Origin: Variovorax sp. PAMC26660
GTDB lineage: Bacteria > Pseudomonadota > Gammaproteobacteria > Burkholderiales > Burkholderiaceae_C
Assembly (NCBI RefSeq): GCF_014302995.1
Contig: NZ_CP060295.1
Span: 6,377,501 to 6,441,500 of the forward strand
Direction: 5' to 3'
DNA: 64,000 nucleotides
Made by a program: the position numbers and the translations under genes. Positions 51,240-59,930 of the stretch are shown one piece after another; position 1 is the first letter of the stretch; every line of letters starts with the position of its first letter. Under the pieces are notes generated by a model. The model was not told where the DNA came from, ran no database searches, and worked only from the letters and a program-made list of their open reading frames with translations.

Positions 51240-52670
51240 TCAAGAAGCGTTGGCCCGCCAGTTCCCGTGGAAGCCGAAGGGCACGCGGTGCGGCAGGCGG
51301 GCCACCGCAACAGGCGCCGCAGCCAGCGCCTGCGCATCGAACACCAGCAGGTCGCTTCGGTTCTCCTTCTCTCTCCAGGCGACGGCCAGCAACCAGCCGT
51401 CGCCTTCTTGCGCATCGGCGTGGCGCGGCACGAACACCGGCTCCGAGAACACATCGCCGGGCGGCAGTGTGTGGATGCGACGCTCGCCGGTGACGAAATC
51501 GAAACACGCCAGGCTGTCGTAGAGAACGCTTTCAGCATCGTCCCTCGGGCGCGCAACCGAGTGGCAGGTGTAGAAGCCGTAGCGATTGCGCCGCCCGGTG
51601 AAGCGCTCGTCGATGCGCGGGAACTCCGCCACAAGGTCGTCGAGGTATTCGCGCTTGAACTGCGTGCCGGCACCGGCCATGTCGAAGGTCCAGCGACACA
51701 GGCGTGCGGCCATGGCTTGCGGATCGCCCGGCCTGCCTTCGGCGTCGGGCAGGCCCGGGGCGGTGTCGGACTGCATCACATAGGCCACGATGGCGTCGCC
51801 GTCGTCCCACGCGTTCATCACGTGGAAGACGTGGCATGCGTCGGTGTCGAACCAACGCATCGTGTCCACGCTGCTGCCCCGCCGCATCACGCCCACATGC
51901 GTCCGCTTGTCGCCATCCCAGGCCAGCAGCGGCTTGCCGCGCATCGCGCGCTCCACGCTGGTCGTCAGGGGCATGACCGGAAACAGCACATGACCGCGCG
52001 TGAGCATGAAGTCGTGCGCCATGCTGGCGTATGGCGCGGTGAAGGACTGCAACTGCGTCACTTCGCATTCGGCGTCCATCACGCCATAGAGCATGCCCGG
52101 CGTGCCGGGGCCATCGGGCGAGTAGGCGAAGAAGTGCAGCTCACCGCTTTCCGGGTCGGCCTTCGGATGCGCGGTGCAACGCGTGGTGAGCCGATCGCCA
52201 AAACTCTGGTGCCCTTTGGACGCCAGCGTGCGCGCATCAAGCTCGAAGGGCTGATGCGATTCCTCCAACGCGAACAGCCTGCCGCCGTGCCACAGCATGC
52301 TGGTGTTGGCCGTGCCGCCGTTGCGGCCCAGCGCGAGCGGATCGCTTGTTGCCGGATTGCCGAAGGTGCCGAACAGCGCGCGCCCTGCTTCGTGCTCCAG
52401 TTGCCACTTGGGCGTGCGCGCCCAGCGGTTGCTGTACGACACCTTGCCATCGGCGACATGGAACGCATGCACCATGCCGTCGCCGGAAAACCAGTGGTAG
52501 TTGTCGTCGCGCGGCGCGTACTGCGGGCTCGGGCCCACGCGGTAGAGCGTGCCCGAGAGTTCCGGGGGAAAGCTGCCGGTGATTTCGAGTGCGGCAATGT
52601 CGTGCTCCTCGGTCAGCGGTGCGTAGTTGCCGCTGAAGAAATGGGCATTGGCCTGGGTCGTGGGGTTCAA
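51240..52670 (-). CDS. carotenoid oxygenase family protein (probable TTG start)
   Basis: A 476-residue protein of the carotenoid/stilbene cleavage oxygenase family, seven-bladed propellers with a four-His iron site. The His ligands are seen in TAHPKADPESGELHFFAYSP, MAHDFMLTRGHVLFP, HVFHVMNAWDDGD, and near the end GFHGNW. LYRVGPSPQYAPRDDNYHWF and FSGDGMVHAFHV are typical N-terminal segments. No ATG precedes the family start; TTG 52670 has AAGGA five bases upstream and follows the MerR stop by 20 bases. Substrates in the family include carotenoids, stilbenes and lignin-derived phenylpropenoids; none can be singled out here. Confidence 0.87.
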   Translation of the reverse strand: MNPTTQANAHFFSGNYAPLTEEHDIAALEITGSFPPELSGTLYRVGPSPQYAPRDDNYHWFSGDGMVHAFHVADGKVSYSNRWARTPKWQLEHEAGRALFGTFGNPATSDPLALGRNGGTANTSMLWHGGRLFALEESHQPFELDARTLASKGHQSFGDRLTTRCTAHPKADPESGELHFFAYSPDGPGTPGMLYGVMDAECEVTQLQSFTAPYASMAHDFMLTRGHVLFPVMPLTTSVERAMRGKPLLAWDGDKRTHVGVMRRGSSVDTMRWFDTDACHVFHVMNAWDDGDAIVAYVMQSDTAPGLPDAEGRPGDPQAMAARLCRWTFDMAGAGTQFKREYLDDLVAEFPRIDERFTGRRNRYGFYTCHSVARPRDDAESVLYDSLACFDFVTGERRIHTLPPGDVFSEPVFVPRHADAQEGDGWLLAVAWREKENRSDLLVFDAQALAAAPVAVARLPHRVPFGFHGNWRANAS

Positions 52671-52690
52671 GTGTTTCCTTGGCTTTCTGT

Positions 52691-53734
52691 CTACTGAATG
52701 GATTCGGGTGCTTCGAGCGAATCGATGGCCTGCTGGACATAGGCGGCCAGCGCGGCATCGATGCCCGAGCCAGTGCGCAAGGCGGGCTCGTTGTTGAAGG
52801 CGACCTGCAGCTTCGACTGCAGCGCGATGTCCCCGCCCGCCTTGGCCAGCGACAGCGCCTGCCACTGGCGCGCCAGCGTGCGCATGTCCGCGCTGCCCGG
52901 CGCCACGCCCCGCAACAACTGGCGGCGCACCTCGGCAATGAGCGGCGGCCACGCATCGGTCTGCGCGACGTAGTGGTCCCGCAGCGTCGCCATCTCATCG
53001 GCGCTGCAGTAGGCGGCGTACAACTGCAGGCGCCCATGAGCCATCGCATGCGAGATGTACGTCATGCCGGCCTGGTCGATGCCGGTCATCGAATGCAACG
53101 CCCGCTCGTTCCAATGCATCGTGTAGAGCTTGATGAGCAGGCCTTCGTCGCCGCCGGCTTCTTCGAGCAGCAACGCAATCCATCGCTGCGCCAAGGCTTG
53201 CGCGGGCTGGCTCTGCGGCGATGCGCCGGACGCCATCAGCCCGTGGAGCGTGGCGGTCAGTGCGGCCCGCTCGGGCGCGACCGCGTCGTTGAAGCCGTCG
53301 CGCTGCGTCTTCATCTGGTGGAGTTCGTCGTCGCTGAAGTACTTCGAGCCCGCCACCATGCTTTCGAGCGCGACCAGCCAGTCGTCGACCGCCGGCTCCT
53401 CGCTGGCCTTCAATTGGGCCTGCAGCGCGAGCAGATGCGTGCGCAGTGCGGTTGCCTGCTTGATCTCGCGGTCGAGCTGCGTCACCTGTTGCGCAACGAC
53501 CTCCGAAAGACCGTTTGCCGCGTTGTCGAGCAGACCCTGAATCTCGGCCAGTGACAGATCGAGCCGCCGCAGCGCCTGGATGCGGTACAGCCGCGCGATG
53601 TCCTTGCGGTCGTACAGGCGGTAGCCGCCGACCGAGCGGCCGGACGGAACCAGCAGGCCGATGTCCCCGTAGTGCCGCAGCGCACGCACCGTCAGTCCGG
53701 TGCGCCGGGCGAGTTCGCCAATCTTCAAAAGCAT
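52691..53734 (-). CDS. MerR-family regulator with duplicated TipAS-like domain
   Basis: A 347-residue regulator. Residues 1-70 form the MerR DNA-binding domain (LLKIGELARRTGLTVRALRH, GGYRLYDRKDIARLYRIQ), followed by a dimerisation coiled coil to about 115. The remainder contains two related TipAS-like stretches, near 125-235 (DDELHQMKTQRDGFND) and 235-345, helical bundles that in TipA bind hydrophobic drugs. A double TipAS region is unusual. ATG 53734 (MLLKIGEL) was chosen over an upstream start. It appears to be in an operon with the carotenoid-oxygenase gene. Confidence 0.85.
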   Translation of the reverse strand: MLLKIGELARRTGLTVRALRHYGDIGLLVPSGRSVGGYRLYDRKDIARLYRIQALRRLDLSLAEIQGLLDNAANGLSEVVAQQVTQLDREIKQATALRTHLLALQAQLKASEEPAVDDWLVALESMVAGSKYFSDDELHQMKTQRDGFNDAVAPERAALTATLHGLMASGASPQSQPAQALAQRWIALLLEEAGGDEGLLIKLYTMHWNERALHSMTGIDQAGMTYISHAMAHGRLQLYAAYCSADEMATLRDHYVAQTDAWPPLIAEVRRQLLRGVAPGSADMRTLARQWQALSLAKAGGDIALQSKLQVAFNNEPALRTGSGIDAALAAYVQQAIDSLEAPESIQ

Positions 53735-53758
53735 GCCTTCTCTCTCCAAGTTGAAGGC

Positions 53759-53789
53759 ATCGTAGGGTGTGACGTTGCGAGAGGGTCAA
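53759..53789 (-). promoter_or_regulatory. MerR-type promoter with 19-base spacer
   Basis: Reading leftward, TTGACC at 53789-53784 and TACGAT at 53764-53759 are separated by exactly 19 bases, the overlong spacing that MerR-family activators correct by distorting DNA. It lies 25 bases before the MerR gene start, as expected for autoregulation of the MerR/oxygenase operon. Confidence 0.65.
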
Positions 53790-53899
53790 GCGGCTTTGGT
53801 ACTTTTTTAAGGCGCGCCAGCGGATTGGCGAAGGCAGAATCCAGCGGCACACCTGCTTCATCTACGCATCGCCCCTTTCGCTTTCGAGCCACACACACC

Positions 53900-54442
53900 A
53901 TGCCGGCAACATCCACCGAAGAACGAGACACGATCGCCGTCCGCCCTGCCGTCACAGCAGATGCACACACGCTCGCCGCGCTCGCGATCCAGGTCTGGCT
54001 TAGCACCTACGCCACGGAGGGCGTGAACGATCTGCTCGCCCGCTATGTACTCGGGGAATTCACGCCATCGAAGTTCGTCGCGCTGACCGAAGACGCCGCT
54101 GCTTGCCTGCTCGTCGCGGAAATCGACAGTCACCTCGTCGGCTATGCGCTGGTGCGCTTCGGTGTCGCACAGCCGCTCATTCCTTCAGCGGAAGCGGAGC
54201 TTTGCACGCTGTATGTCCAGGAGCCGTTCACGGGCGCTGGTGTGGGTACGGCACTGCTGCGGGAGGCGCGTGCGTCGATCCGGAAGCGCACAGGTACCGA
54301 TGCGCTGTGGCTGTCGGTCAACGTCAAGAACCGGAGGGCGTGCGGCTTCTACGAGAAGCACGGTCTTGTCGAGAAGGGGCGCACCCATTTCGTTCTTGGC
54401 GAGGGGCGCCACGAGAACCATGTTCTCGCGTTGATTCCATAG
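53900..54442 (+). CDS. GNAT-family N-acetyltransferase
   Basis: A 180-residue acetyl-CoA-dependent acyltransferase. It begins IAVRPAVTADAHTLAALAIQ after a 12-residue lead and contains the acetyl-CoA loop ELCTLYVQEPFTGAGVGTAL near residues 100-119 and the C-terminal ALWLSVNVKNRRACGFYEKHG. ATG 53900 was chosen because the frame upstream overlaps the MerR start. The substrate cannot be predicted; it is convergent with the GGDEF gene, ending six bases away. Confidence 0.87.
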   Translation: MPATSTEERDTIAVRPAVTADAHTLAALAIQVWLSTYATEGVNDLLARYVLGEFTPSKFVALTEDAAACLLVAEIDSHLVGYALVRFGVAQPLIPSAEAELCTLYVQEPFTGAGVGTALLREARASIRKRTGTDALWLSVNVKNRRACGFYEKHGLVEKGRTHFVLGEGRHENHVLALIP

Positions 54443-54448
54443 AGAAAG

Positions 54449-57244
54449 TCAGTGCTTCTCGGGAGACGGATCGGCCGGCGCTGCTGTCTTGCCCGTCGCC
54501 GAAGCCCCCGCCGGAATGAAGAACTCGAACCGGTTGCGCCCCGCCGCCTTGGCGTTGTAGAGCGCCGCATCGGCCCGCGCCAGCAGCTCGGCAGCGGTGA
54601 CGGAAGAATCGGCCGCCCGGTGAAACGCGATGCCGATGCTGGTCGTGACTTCGATCTGCTGACCATCGACCACGAAAGGCGGCGCGTTGATCCGCTCCAC
54701 GATTTTTTCAGCGACCGAGGCCACCGCGTCCGGTGCGTTCAGGTTTTCCAGCACCAGCACGAACTCGTCACCGGCGAGCCGGGCCACCATGTCCGTGCCG
54801 CGCACGCTGCCCAGCAGCCGCCGCGCATATTCGACCAGCACGGCATCGCCCACCGCGTGGCCCAGCGTGTCGTTGATGCCCTTGAAGTGATCGATGTCCA
54901 GGAACATCAGCGCCAGCGAGTTGCCCGTGAGCCGCCCGCGCAGCACCGCATCGGGCAGGTACTCGTTGAAGGCCAGCCGGTTCGGCAGGCCGGTGAGCGT
55001 GTCAAGGCGCGCCAGTTCGATGAGCTTGTGCTCCACCACCTTCAGCGCGGTGATGTCCAGCGCGAGCGAGAAGATGCCGTGCGTCGATCCGTCTTCGCGC
55101 GTGTCGGGCACGTAGATCACCTGCGTGACGCGCTCGAACCCCGTGCGCTGGGTGCGCGCTTCGAACTCCACCTTTTCACCCGCCAGCGCCCGCGCGATCA
55201 TGGCCTTGCGCGAGAGGTACACGTCGAGGCCGGCCACGTCCTGCACATGACGACCCAGCACTTCCGACGGATCGAGCCCGAGCCATTCGCGGCTGGTGGC
55301 GTTGGCGAAGGTGATCTTCTCTTCGCGGTCGATGTAGGTGATGAGCGCCGGCATGCTGTTGGTGATGGTGCGCAGTCGCAGTTCGCTCTCGGCCTGGCGC
55401 AGCTCGGCCTCCTTCAACGCGGTGATGTTGAAGGTCATGAGATAGAAACCCAGAACCTCGCCCTGCAGGTTCTTGTCGGGAATCAGGTTGACCTGGAAGT
55501 AGCCCTCCCTGTCATGCATCGGCGCATGCACGGGAAAGCGCACCTTCTGGCCGGTGAACACCATGGGAAGGTAGGGCTCGTGCTGCCGGAACATCGCGTC
55601 GCCCAGGGCGGATCGCAATGTCAGGCCCTGCAGCGAGCCGTTGCCCACGCCCGCCATCTGCCGCGCCCGGCTGTTGCCGTACAGGCAGTTCTGGTTGCGA
55701 TCGAAGTAACCGACCAGCGCGGGGATGCTGTCGGTCACGTCGCGCACCCGCTTCTCCTGCTCGGTCAACGCCTTGCGGATGTTCACGTCTTCCGTGATGT
55801 CGAAGGTCATCGAGAACACACCCTGTACGACGCCATCCGCATCATGGTCGGGGATGTAGTGGGCCTTGAAGGTGCGGTCGCCGATGCCGAGCGCCGGGTC
55901 GCCGGTCTTCTCGATGATGACGGTCTCGCCAGCCAGCGCACGCCGGAAATGCGGCTCGACGACAGCGAAGTCCTTCTCGCCGCGAACCTCGGGCATCAAC
56001 CGGCCGACCAGCGGCGCGTTCTTGTGCAGCGCCCGGATGTGCGCGTTGACGAACGTGTAGCGCAGCGACGCGTCGACGTGCGAAACCATCGCCGGGATGT
56101 TGTCCGCGATGGTGCGGACCTGCGCCGCGCTGTGCGCCAGGCTGACCTCGCTGGCGCGCCGTTGCGCCATCAGTTCATCGAAGGTTCGCGAGAGATCGCC
56201 GATCTCGTCCTGCGCGTAGCTGCGCGGCGCCGCGACTTCCGTGGGCGCGTCCTGCGCAAACTGCATGTGCCGGTGCAGGTCGGCCAATGGCCTCAATTGC
56301 CGCCGCACCACACCCAGTGCCAGCGTGCCCGCCGACAGCGCGAGCAAAAACGCACCGAGCCAGGCGCCGCGTTCGATGGCATCGAGGCGGGCGAAAGCCT
56401 CGGCGCGCGGGTACATGGCCCCGACGATCCAGTTGGTCTGCTCGGTGCGGTCGAAGGCATAGAGGCCGGGCACACCGCTCTCGTCGACGCCTTCGCTCGC
56501 CCCCTCGAAACCGGCCATGGCGCGGATGATTTCAGGCGCTCCTGCGCCGTCTGCCTGAATGTGATTGAGGATGCGCGACGTGCGTGGATGGTCGACCACA
56601 ATGCCGTCCGTGGTCGTGATGAACAGGTAGCCGGTCTTGCCGAACCGGACATCGGCCAGCCTGCCCAGGACGTTGCGGTCTTTCAGGTTGATGGCGCCGG
56701 AAATCACGAACTTCACCTGCCCGGCGCTGTCGAGCACCGGCTCCGTGATGGCCACCTGCGCCAGGCCGTTCAGGCGGTTGCGGTAAGGCTGCGAGATGAC
56801 GCCGGCCTTGGAGCTCACCGTCTCCTGAAAGTAGGCGCGGTCCTTGAGGTTGACGCTGCCGATCTGCTGCGCGCCGTTCTGGTTGGCCACGAGGTTGCCG
56901 TCGATGTCGATGAAGGCCACGTTGTCGAAGGCCTGCTTGAGCGCCGGGTGCTTTTCCAGAAAGGCCTGCAGCGGAACGGCGTTTTCGAAGCCCTGGGTTT
57001 CCACGCTGTCGCCGAAGGTCTGCAGCAGGGTACGGCGGCTGCTGAACTTCTGGTCGATGGCGTCGGCAATGGCGGACACGCGCGCGACCTGCTCGTCCGC
57101 GATCGATGCGCGCATGCGACTCTTGACCAGGTGCAGCGCCACGGTGGCGATGGCGAAAGTTGCGGTCAGAACGACCGCAGCAACACCAAGGCTCAGGCGT
57201 GTGTTCAACCCAATGCGGAATTTAGAGAGACCCGGTAAATTCAT
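54449..57244 (-). CDS. membrane diguanylate cyclase with periplasmic sensor, three PAS domains and AGDEF site
   Basis: A 931-residue sensor. A transmembrane helix at about 15-38 and a second near 292-312 flank a periplasmic double-Cache domain (AFIDIDGNLVANQNG, GYLFITTTDGIVVDHPRTSR). A HAMP-like linker follows, then PAS domains near 375-490, 500-615 and 625-745. The C-terminal GGDEF domain carries RLAGDEF (about residue 823), with AGDEF in place of GGDEF, and an upstream RxxD inhibitory site (RGTD) five residues before it. The rest of the active site looks intact (DTLTGLPNR, LDIDHFKGINDTLGHAVGD), so it probably makes cyclic di-GMP. No EAL domain is present. Confidence 0.93.
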   Translation of the reverse strand: MNLPGLSKFRIGLNTRLSLGVAAVVLTATFAIATVALHLVKSRMRASIADEQVARVSAIADAIDQKFSSRRTLLQTFGDSVETQGFENAVPLQAFLEKHPALKQAFDNVAFIDIDGNLVANQNGAQQIGSVNLKDRAYFQETVSSKAGVISQPYRNRLNGLAQVAITEPVLDSAGQVKFVISGAINLKDRNVLGRLADVRFGKTGYLFITTTDGIVVDHPRTSRILNHIQADGAGAPEIIRAMAGFEGASEGVDESGVPGLYAFDRTEQTNWIVGAMYPRAEAFARLDAIERGAWLGAFLLALSAGTLALGVVRRQLRPLADLHRHMQFAQDAPTEVAAPRSYAQDEIGDLSRTFDELMAQRRASEVSLAHSAAQVRTIADNIPAMVSHVDASLRYTFVNAHIRALHKNAPLVGRLMPEVRGEKDFAVVEPHFRRALAGETVIIEKTGDPALGIGDRTFKAHYIPDHDADGVVQGVFSMTFDITEDVNIRKALTEQEKRVRDVTDSIPALVGYFDRNQNCLYGNSRARQMAGVGNGSLQGLTLRSALGDAMFRQHEPYLPMVFTGQKVRFPVHAPMHDREGYFQVNLIPDKNLQGEVLGFYLMTFNITALKEAELRQAESELRLRTITNSMPALITYIDREEKITFANATSREWLGLDPSEVLGRHVQDVAGLDVYLSRKAMIARALAGEKVEFEARTQRTGFERVTQVIYVPDTREDGSTHGIFSLALDITALKVVEHKLIELARLDTLTGLPNRLAFNEYLPDAVLRGRLTGNSLALMFLDIDHFKGINDTLGHAVGDAVLVEYARRLLGSVRGTDMVARLAGDEFVLVLENLNAPDAVASVAEKIVERINAPPFVVDGQQIEVTTSIGIAFHRAADSSVTAAELLARADAALYNAKAAGRNRFEFFIPAGASATGKTAAPADPSPEKH

Positions 57245-57366
57245 CGATGTTTTTCAGGCGACCAGTGCTTCATCTTCTCCGATTTCGGTGTACGCGGATG
57301 TAATGGTCATCCCAAAGGGCAAGGTGTCTATCGCGCCCCTGCCCTGTGATCGATAGGCCCGCTCGA

Positions 57367-57840
57367 TCAAACGAACTTGAAGTACACAAGCTCGGGGTCA
57401 TGCGCATCGAGGTTCTCGATCAGGCCGCTGCGCAAGAAGCCTGCCTTCGAGATGAGCCTCTGGGACGCCAGGTTGGAGCTGTTTGTCGAGGTGAAGAGCT
57501 TGGGCGTCCGGCATGCGGCCTCGGCCGCCGCAAGCAGTCGAAGTGCCACGCCCTTGCGCTGGTGCGCAGGCGAAACGACGACAAGAGAAACAAAGCCGTT
57601 CCCGAAGAAGTCGTGTGTGAGCACCACGTAGCCGACGACACGGCCGTCCTCCACAGCCACCGTGCATTGACGCTGCCCGACTGCGGCGGCGACAAGACTT
57701 GCCCGACCGGTGTTCGACCGGGCATACGCGTCGCACGCGAGCATGGCTTGCACATCGGTAGTCACTGCCTCGCGAACGCGCAGAGGTTTCGCTGCGGCTG
57801 TCCCGTCAGTCGGGTTTTTGTCTGCCTCGGGCTTGGTCAA
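57367..57840 (-). CDS. GNAT-family N-acetyltransferase
   Basis: A 157-residue acetyltransferase with the core LRVREAVTTDVQAMLACDAY, then VSLVVVSPAHQRKGVALRLL (acetyl-CoA loop, near residues 84-103) and a typical C-terminal SQRLISKAGFLRSGLIENLD. The first 18 residues are polar and variable. It follows the azoreductase gene by 12 bases in the same direction, hence probably cotranscribed. The 122 bases between its stop and the GGDEF start hold nothing I recognise. Substrate unknown. Confidence 0.85.
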   Translation of the reverse strand: MTKPEADKNPTDGTAAAKPLRVREAVTTDVQAMLACDAYARSNTGRASLVAAAVGQRQCTVAVEDGRVVGYVVLTHDFFGNGFVSLVVVSPAHQRKGVALRLLAAAEAACRTPKLFTSTNSSNLASQRLISKAGFLRSGLIENLDAHDPELVYFKFV

Positions 57841-57852
57841 TCTCGCTCCAGT

Positions 57853-58587
57853 TCATCGGGGGTCGTCCGAGCATACGAGCTGGCCATCGGCGTTCGCATT
57901 GGCCTTGCCTGCTGTCGCACCGCCGAGTTCGTCGACGAGGCGATCGACTCCGGCCTCCGCCTTCAACAGCGACTGCGCAAGCTGTTCGCCGCCGAATTCG
58001 TCCGACTCCACCGCAGCCTCGAACACCTCGGTGATGCCGATGTAACCCAAGGCCGAGCGCACGCTGTTCTCGGTGTGATTCAGGTGCGCGATGCGCCCGC
58101 CCGCGTCGTAGCCGTGGTCGCCGCGCGCCCCAAGCAGCACCACGCGCTTGCCCGCGTCCGCCAGCAGCGGCCAGTAAGGCACGGCGCCGCGCGAACGATC
58201 GAAACCGAAGGTGCGGCCCACGCGCACGATGTTGTCGATCCATGCCTTGAACTGCGCCGGCGCGCCGAAGTTGTACATCGGCAGGCCGACCACGACGACA
58301 TCGGCGGCGATGAGCTGGTCGACCAGACGGTCGCTCTCGGCGAGCACGTCGGCCATCCACGGTTCGCGCTCGGCCGGCGGCGTGAAGGCCGCATGGATCC
58401 AGCGGCCGGTGACGTGCGCGGGCGGCTGCTGGCCGACATCGAGGTAGTCGATGCGGTCGTCCGGCCGCGCCTTGCGCCAGTGCTCGACAAAGCGCGCGGA
58501 AAGGCGACGCGTGTGCGAGCCGTGGAGGTCGATGTCGGAACGGCCCGCACGGGCGCTGGCGTCGATGTGGAGAAGGTTCAGTGTCAT
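57853..58587 (-). CDS. FMN-dependent NADH-azoreductase-like flavodoxin-fold protein
   Basis: A 244-residue protein of the AzoR/NQO group. It begins MTLNLLHIDASARAGRSDID and contains the flavin-binding GLPMYNFGAPAQFKAWIDNIVR segment (cited in parts: GLPMYNFGAPAQFKAWID near residues 100-117) and RVVLLGARGDHGYDAGG. Such enzymes reduce quinones, azo compounds and nitroaromatics using NAD(P)H. It is divergent from a LysR gene with a large inverted repeat between, a common arrangement for quinone-responsive regulation. Confidence 0.88.
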   Translation of the reverse strand: MTLNLLHIDASARAGRSDIDLHGSHTRRLSARFVEHWRKARPDDRIDYLDVGQQPPAHVTGRWIHAAFTPPAEREPWMADVLAESDRLVDQLIAADVVVVGLPMYNFGAPAQFKAWIDNIVRVGRTFGFDRSRGAVPYWPLLADAGKRVVLLGARGDHGYDAGGRIAHLNHTENSVRSALGYIGITEVFEAAVESDEFGGEQLAQSLLKAEAGVDRLVDELGGATAGKANANADGQLVCSDDPR

Positions 58588-58617
58588 GGTCTTGATGGAT
58601 GAGTCGGTTTGTTCTGT

Positions 58618-58644
58618 CCTGTGCAGTCAGAATGGCTGCACAGG
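58618..58644. promoter_or_regulatory. 27-base inverted repeat between azoreductase and LysR genes
   Basis: CCTGTGCAG-N9-CTGCACAGG has perfect 9-base arms. It lies 30 bases before the azoreductase start and 52 before the LysR start, and is the likely operator of this LysR protein. Confidence 0.7.
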
Positions 58645-58696
58645 TCCTGAATCTAGGCATGATCAAGGCCATCCACAAACGATCATTTTTCCTCTC

Positions 58697-59638
58697 ATGA
58701 ACGAGATTGGCTCATCTGTCCGGCCGCCCCGGCGCCTGCCTCCGCTGCTGTCGCTGCGCGCCTTCGAGGCTGCAGCCGCGCACCGGAGCTTTCAGCGCGC
58801 GGCGCTCGAACTCTCGGTCACGCCCTCTGCCATCAGCCACCAGGTGCGCGCGCTCGAAGACACGCTGGGGCAGCCGCTGTTTCGGCGCCTGACGCGGCAA
58901 CTGGCGCTCACGCCTGCGGGCCAGCGGCTGTTCGACGACCTGCGCATGGGCTTCGACGTGCTCGAAGCCGGTGTCGACAAGCTGCGGCGCCCTGCCGCAT
59001 CGCAGGCCGTCACGCTCACCACGAACACGGCGTTTGCCGCGCGGTGGGTGTTGCCGCGCATGGTGGCTTTCCGCGAGGCCTGCCCTGGCGTCGAGCTGCG
59101 GCTGCATGCGAGCGACACGCTGGTCGACCTTGCAAGGGGCGACGCCGACATCGCGGTGCGCTCGGGCAGCGGCAACTGGCCCGGCCTTGCGTCGCGCGAG
59201 CTGATGCCCGAGCGCTACGCGCCGCTGTGCAGTCCGATGCTGGGCCTCACGCGCGTGGGCGATCTGCCGAAGCACCAGTTGATCCACTGCGACTGGCAGC
59301 CGCAGGCACTGGCGCCTGCGGTGTGGCCGCGCTGGTTTCGCGAGGCCGGCATCACGCCGCCGAGGGGCCGGGCGCTGAAGGCTTCGGGCCTTTCGTTTTC
59401 AGACGAGACGCACGCGATGCTCGCCGCGCTCGGCGGGCATGGCGTGGCGCTGTTGAGCCTCACGCTGGCGGCGGAAGAAGTGCGCAGCGGTGCGCTGGTG
59501 CAGCCGTTCGGGCCTGCGCTCGACACGGGCAGCTACTTTCTGGCCACCGCGAGCGGACGCGAGAAAGAGCCGGCGATTCGTGCGGTATGGGAGTGGATCG
59601 CGATGCAGGCCGCGGGGGACGCGCCCCACGGCCGCTGA
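58697..59638 (+). CDS. LysR-family transcriptional regulator (GcvA-like)
   Basis: A 313-residue regulator with HTH segment AAAHRSFQRAALELSVTPSA and ISHQVRALEDTLGQPLFRRL, and the GcvA-subgroup effector domain start TNTAFAARWVLPRMVAFREA. It diverges from the azoreductase gene, its probable target. It is convergent with a small gene whose stop lies four bases away. The effector might be a quinone or aromatic compound, as for azoreductase regulators generally; that is inference. Confidence 0.9.
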   Translation: MNEIGSSVRPPRRLPPLLSLRAFEAAAAHRSFQRAALELSVTPSAISHQVRALEDTLGQPLFRRLTRQLALTPAGQRLFDDLRMGFDVLEAGVDKLRRPAASQAVTLTTNTAFAARWVLPRMVAFREACPGVELRLHASDTLVDLARGDADIAVRSGSGNWPGLASRELMPERYAPLCSPMLGLTRVGDLPKHQLIHCDWQPQALAPAVWPRWFREAGITPPRGRALKASGLSFSDETHAMLAALGGHGVALLSLTLAAEEVRSGALVQPFGPALDTGSYFLATASGREKEPAIRAVWEWIAMQAAGDAPHGR

Positions 59639-59642
59639 CGCG

Positions 59643-59846
59643 TCAGCGTGTCGTCTTGCTCAGGAGCGTCGGCACAACGTACCCGTCGCGGTACACGCTT
59701 TCGATGGTGCCATCGACACGGTCGGCGGAATGCGCCGCCACGAACCTTTCATCTCCCTGGCGATAGACCACGATGGTGCAAGACGAGCGCTTGCTGAGAA
59801 TGCGGGCAACGCCTGTGGCCTGGCGAAGGGTCGGGTACGTCTCCAT
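59643..59846 (-). CDS. small conserved-looking hypothetical protein
   Basis: A 67-residue soluble protein, METYPTLRQATGVARILSKR onwards, with no signal peptide or recognisable motif. It is basic with several aromatic residues (TIVVYRQGDERFVAAHSADR, SVYRDGYVVPTLL), compatible with a small beta-rich fold. AAGGA lies six bases before ATG 59846, and the gene is framed by its LysR neighbour and a terminator, which supports expression. Function unknown. Confidence 0.6.
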   Translation of the reverse strand: METYPTLRQATGVARILSKRSSCTIVVYRQGDERFVAAHSADRVDGTIESVYRDGYVVPTLLSKTTR

Positions 59847-59895
59847 GGGGGGTCCTTGTCTGTCTTATGCCCCGGATGCTAGTGCTTAGGTGTTC

Positions 59896-59923
59896 AAAAT
59901 GGGCGCCGGGCGCCCATTTTTTT
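59896..59923 (-). terminator. rho-independent terminator after mntP
   Basis: A stem of AAAATGGGCGC paired with GCGCCCATTTT around a short CGG loop starts eight bases after the mntP stop. It has A/T tracts on both sides, so it could work in both directions. Confidence 0.8.
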
Positions 59924-59930
59924 CAGCGCC

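Noticed and set aside
52671..52952. Upstream extension of the carotenoid oxygenase frame to 52952
   Set aside because: It runs through the MerR coding sequence and lacks family similarity. TTG 52670 with AAGGA nearby gives the normal N-terminus.
54452..57238. Plus-strand open frame of 928 codons almost exactly covering the GGDEF gene
   Set aside because: The minus-strand protein has clear Cache, PAS and GGDEF domains. The plus-strand translation has no family resemblance and results from GC-biased codons.
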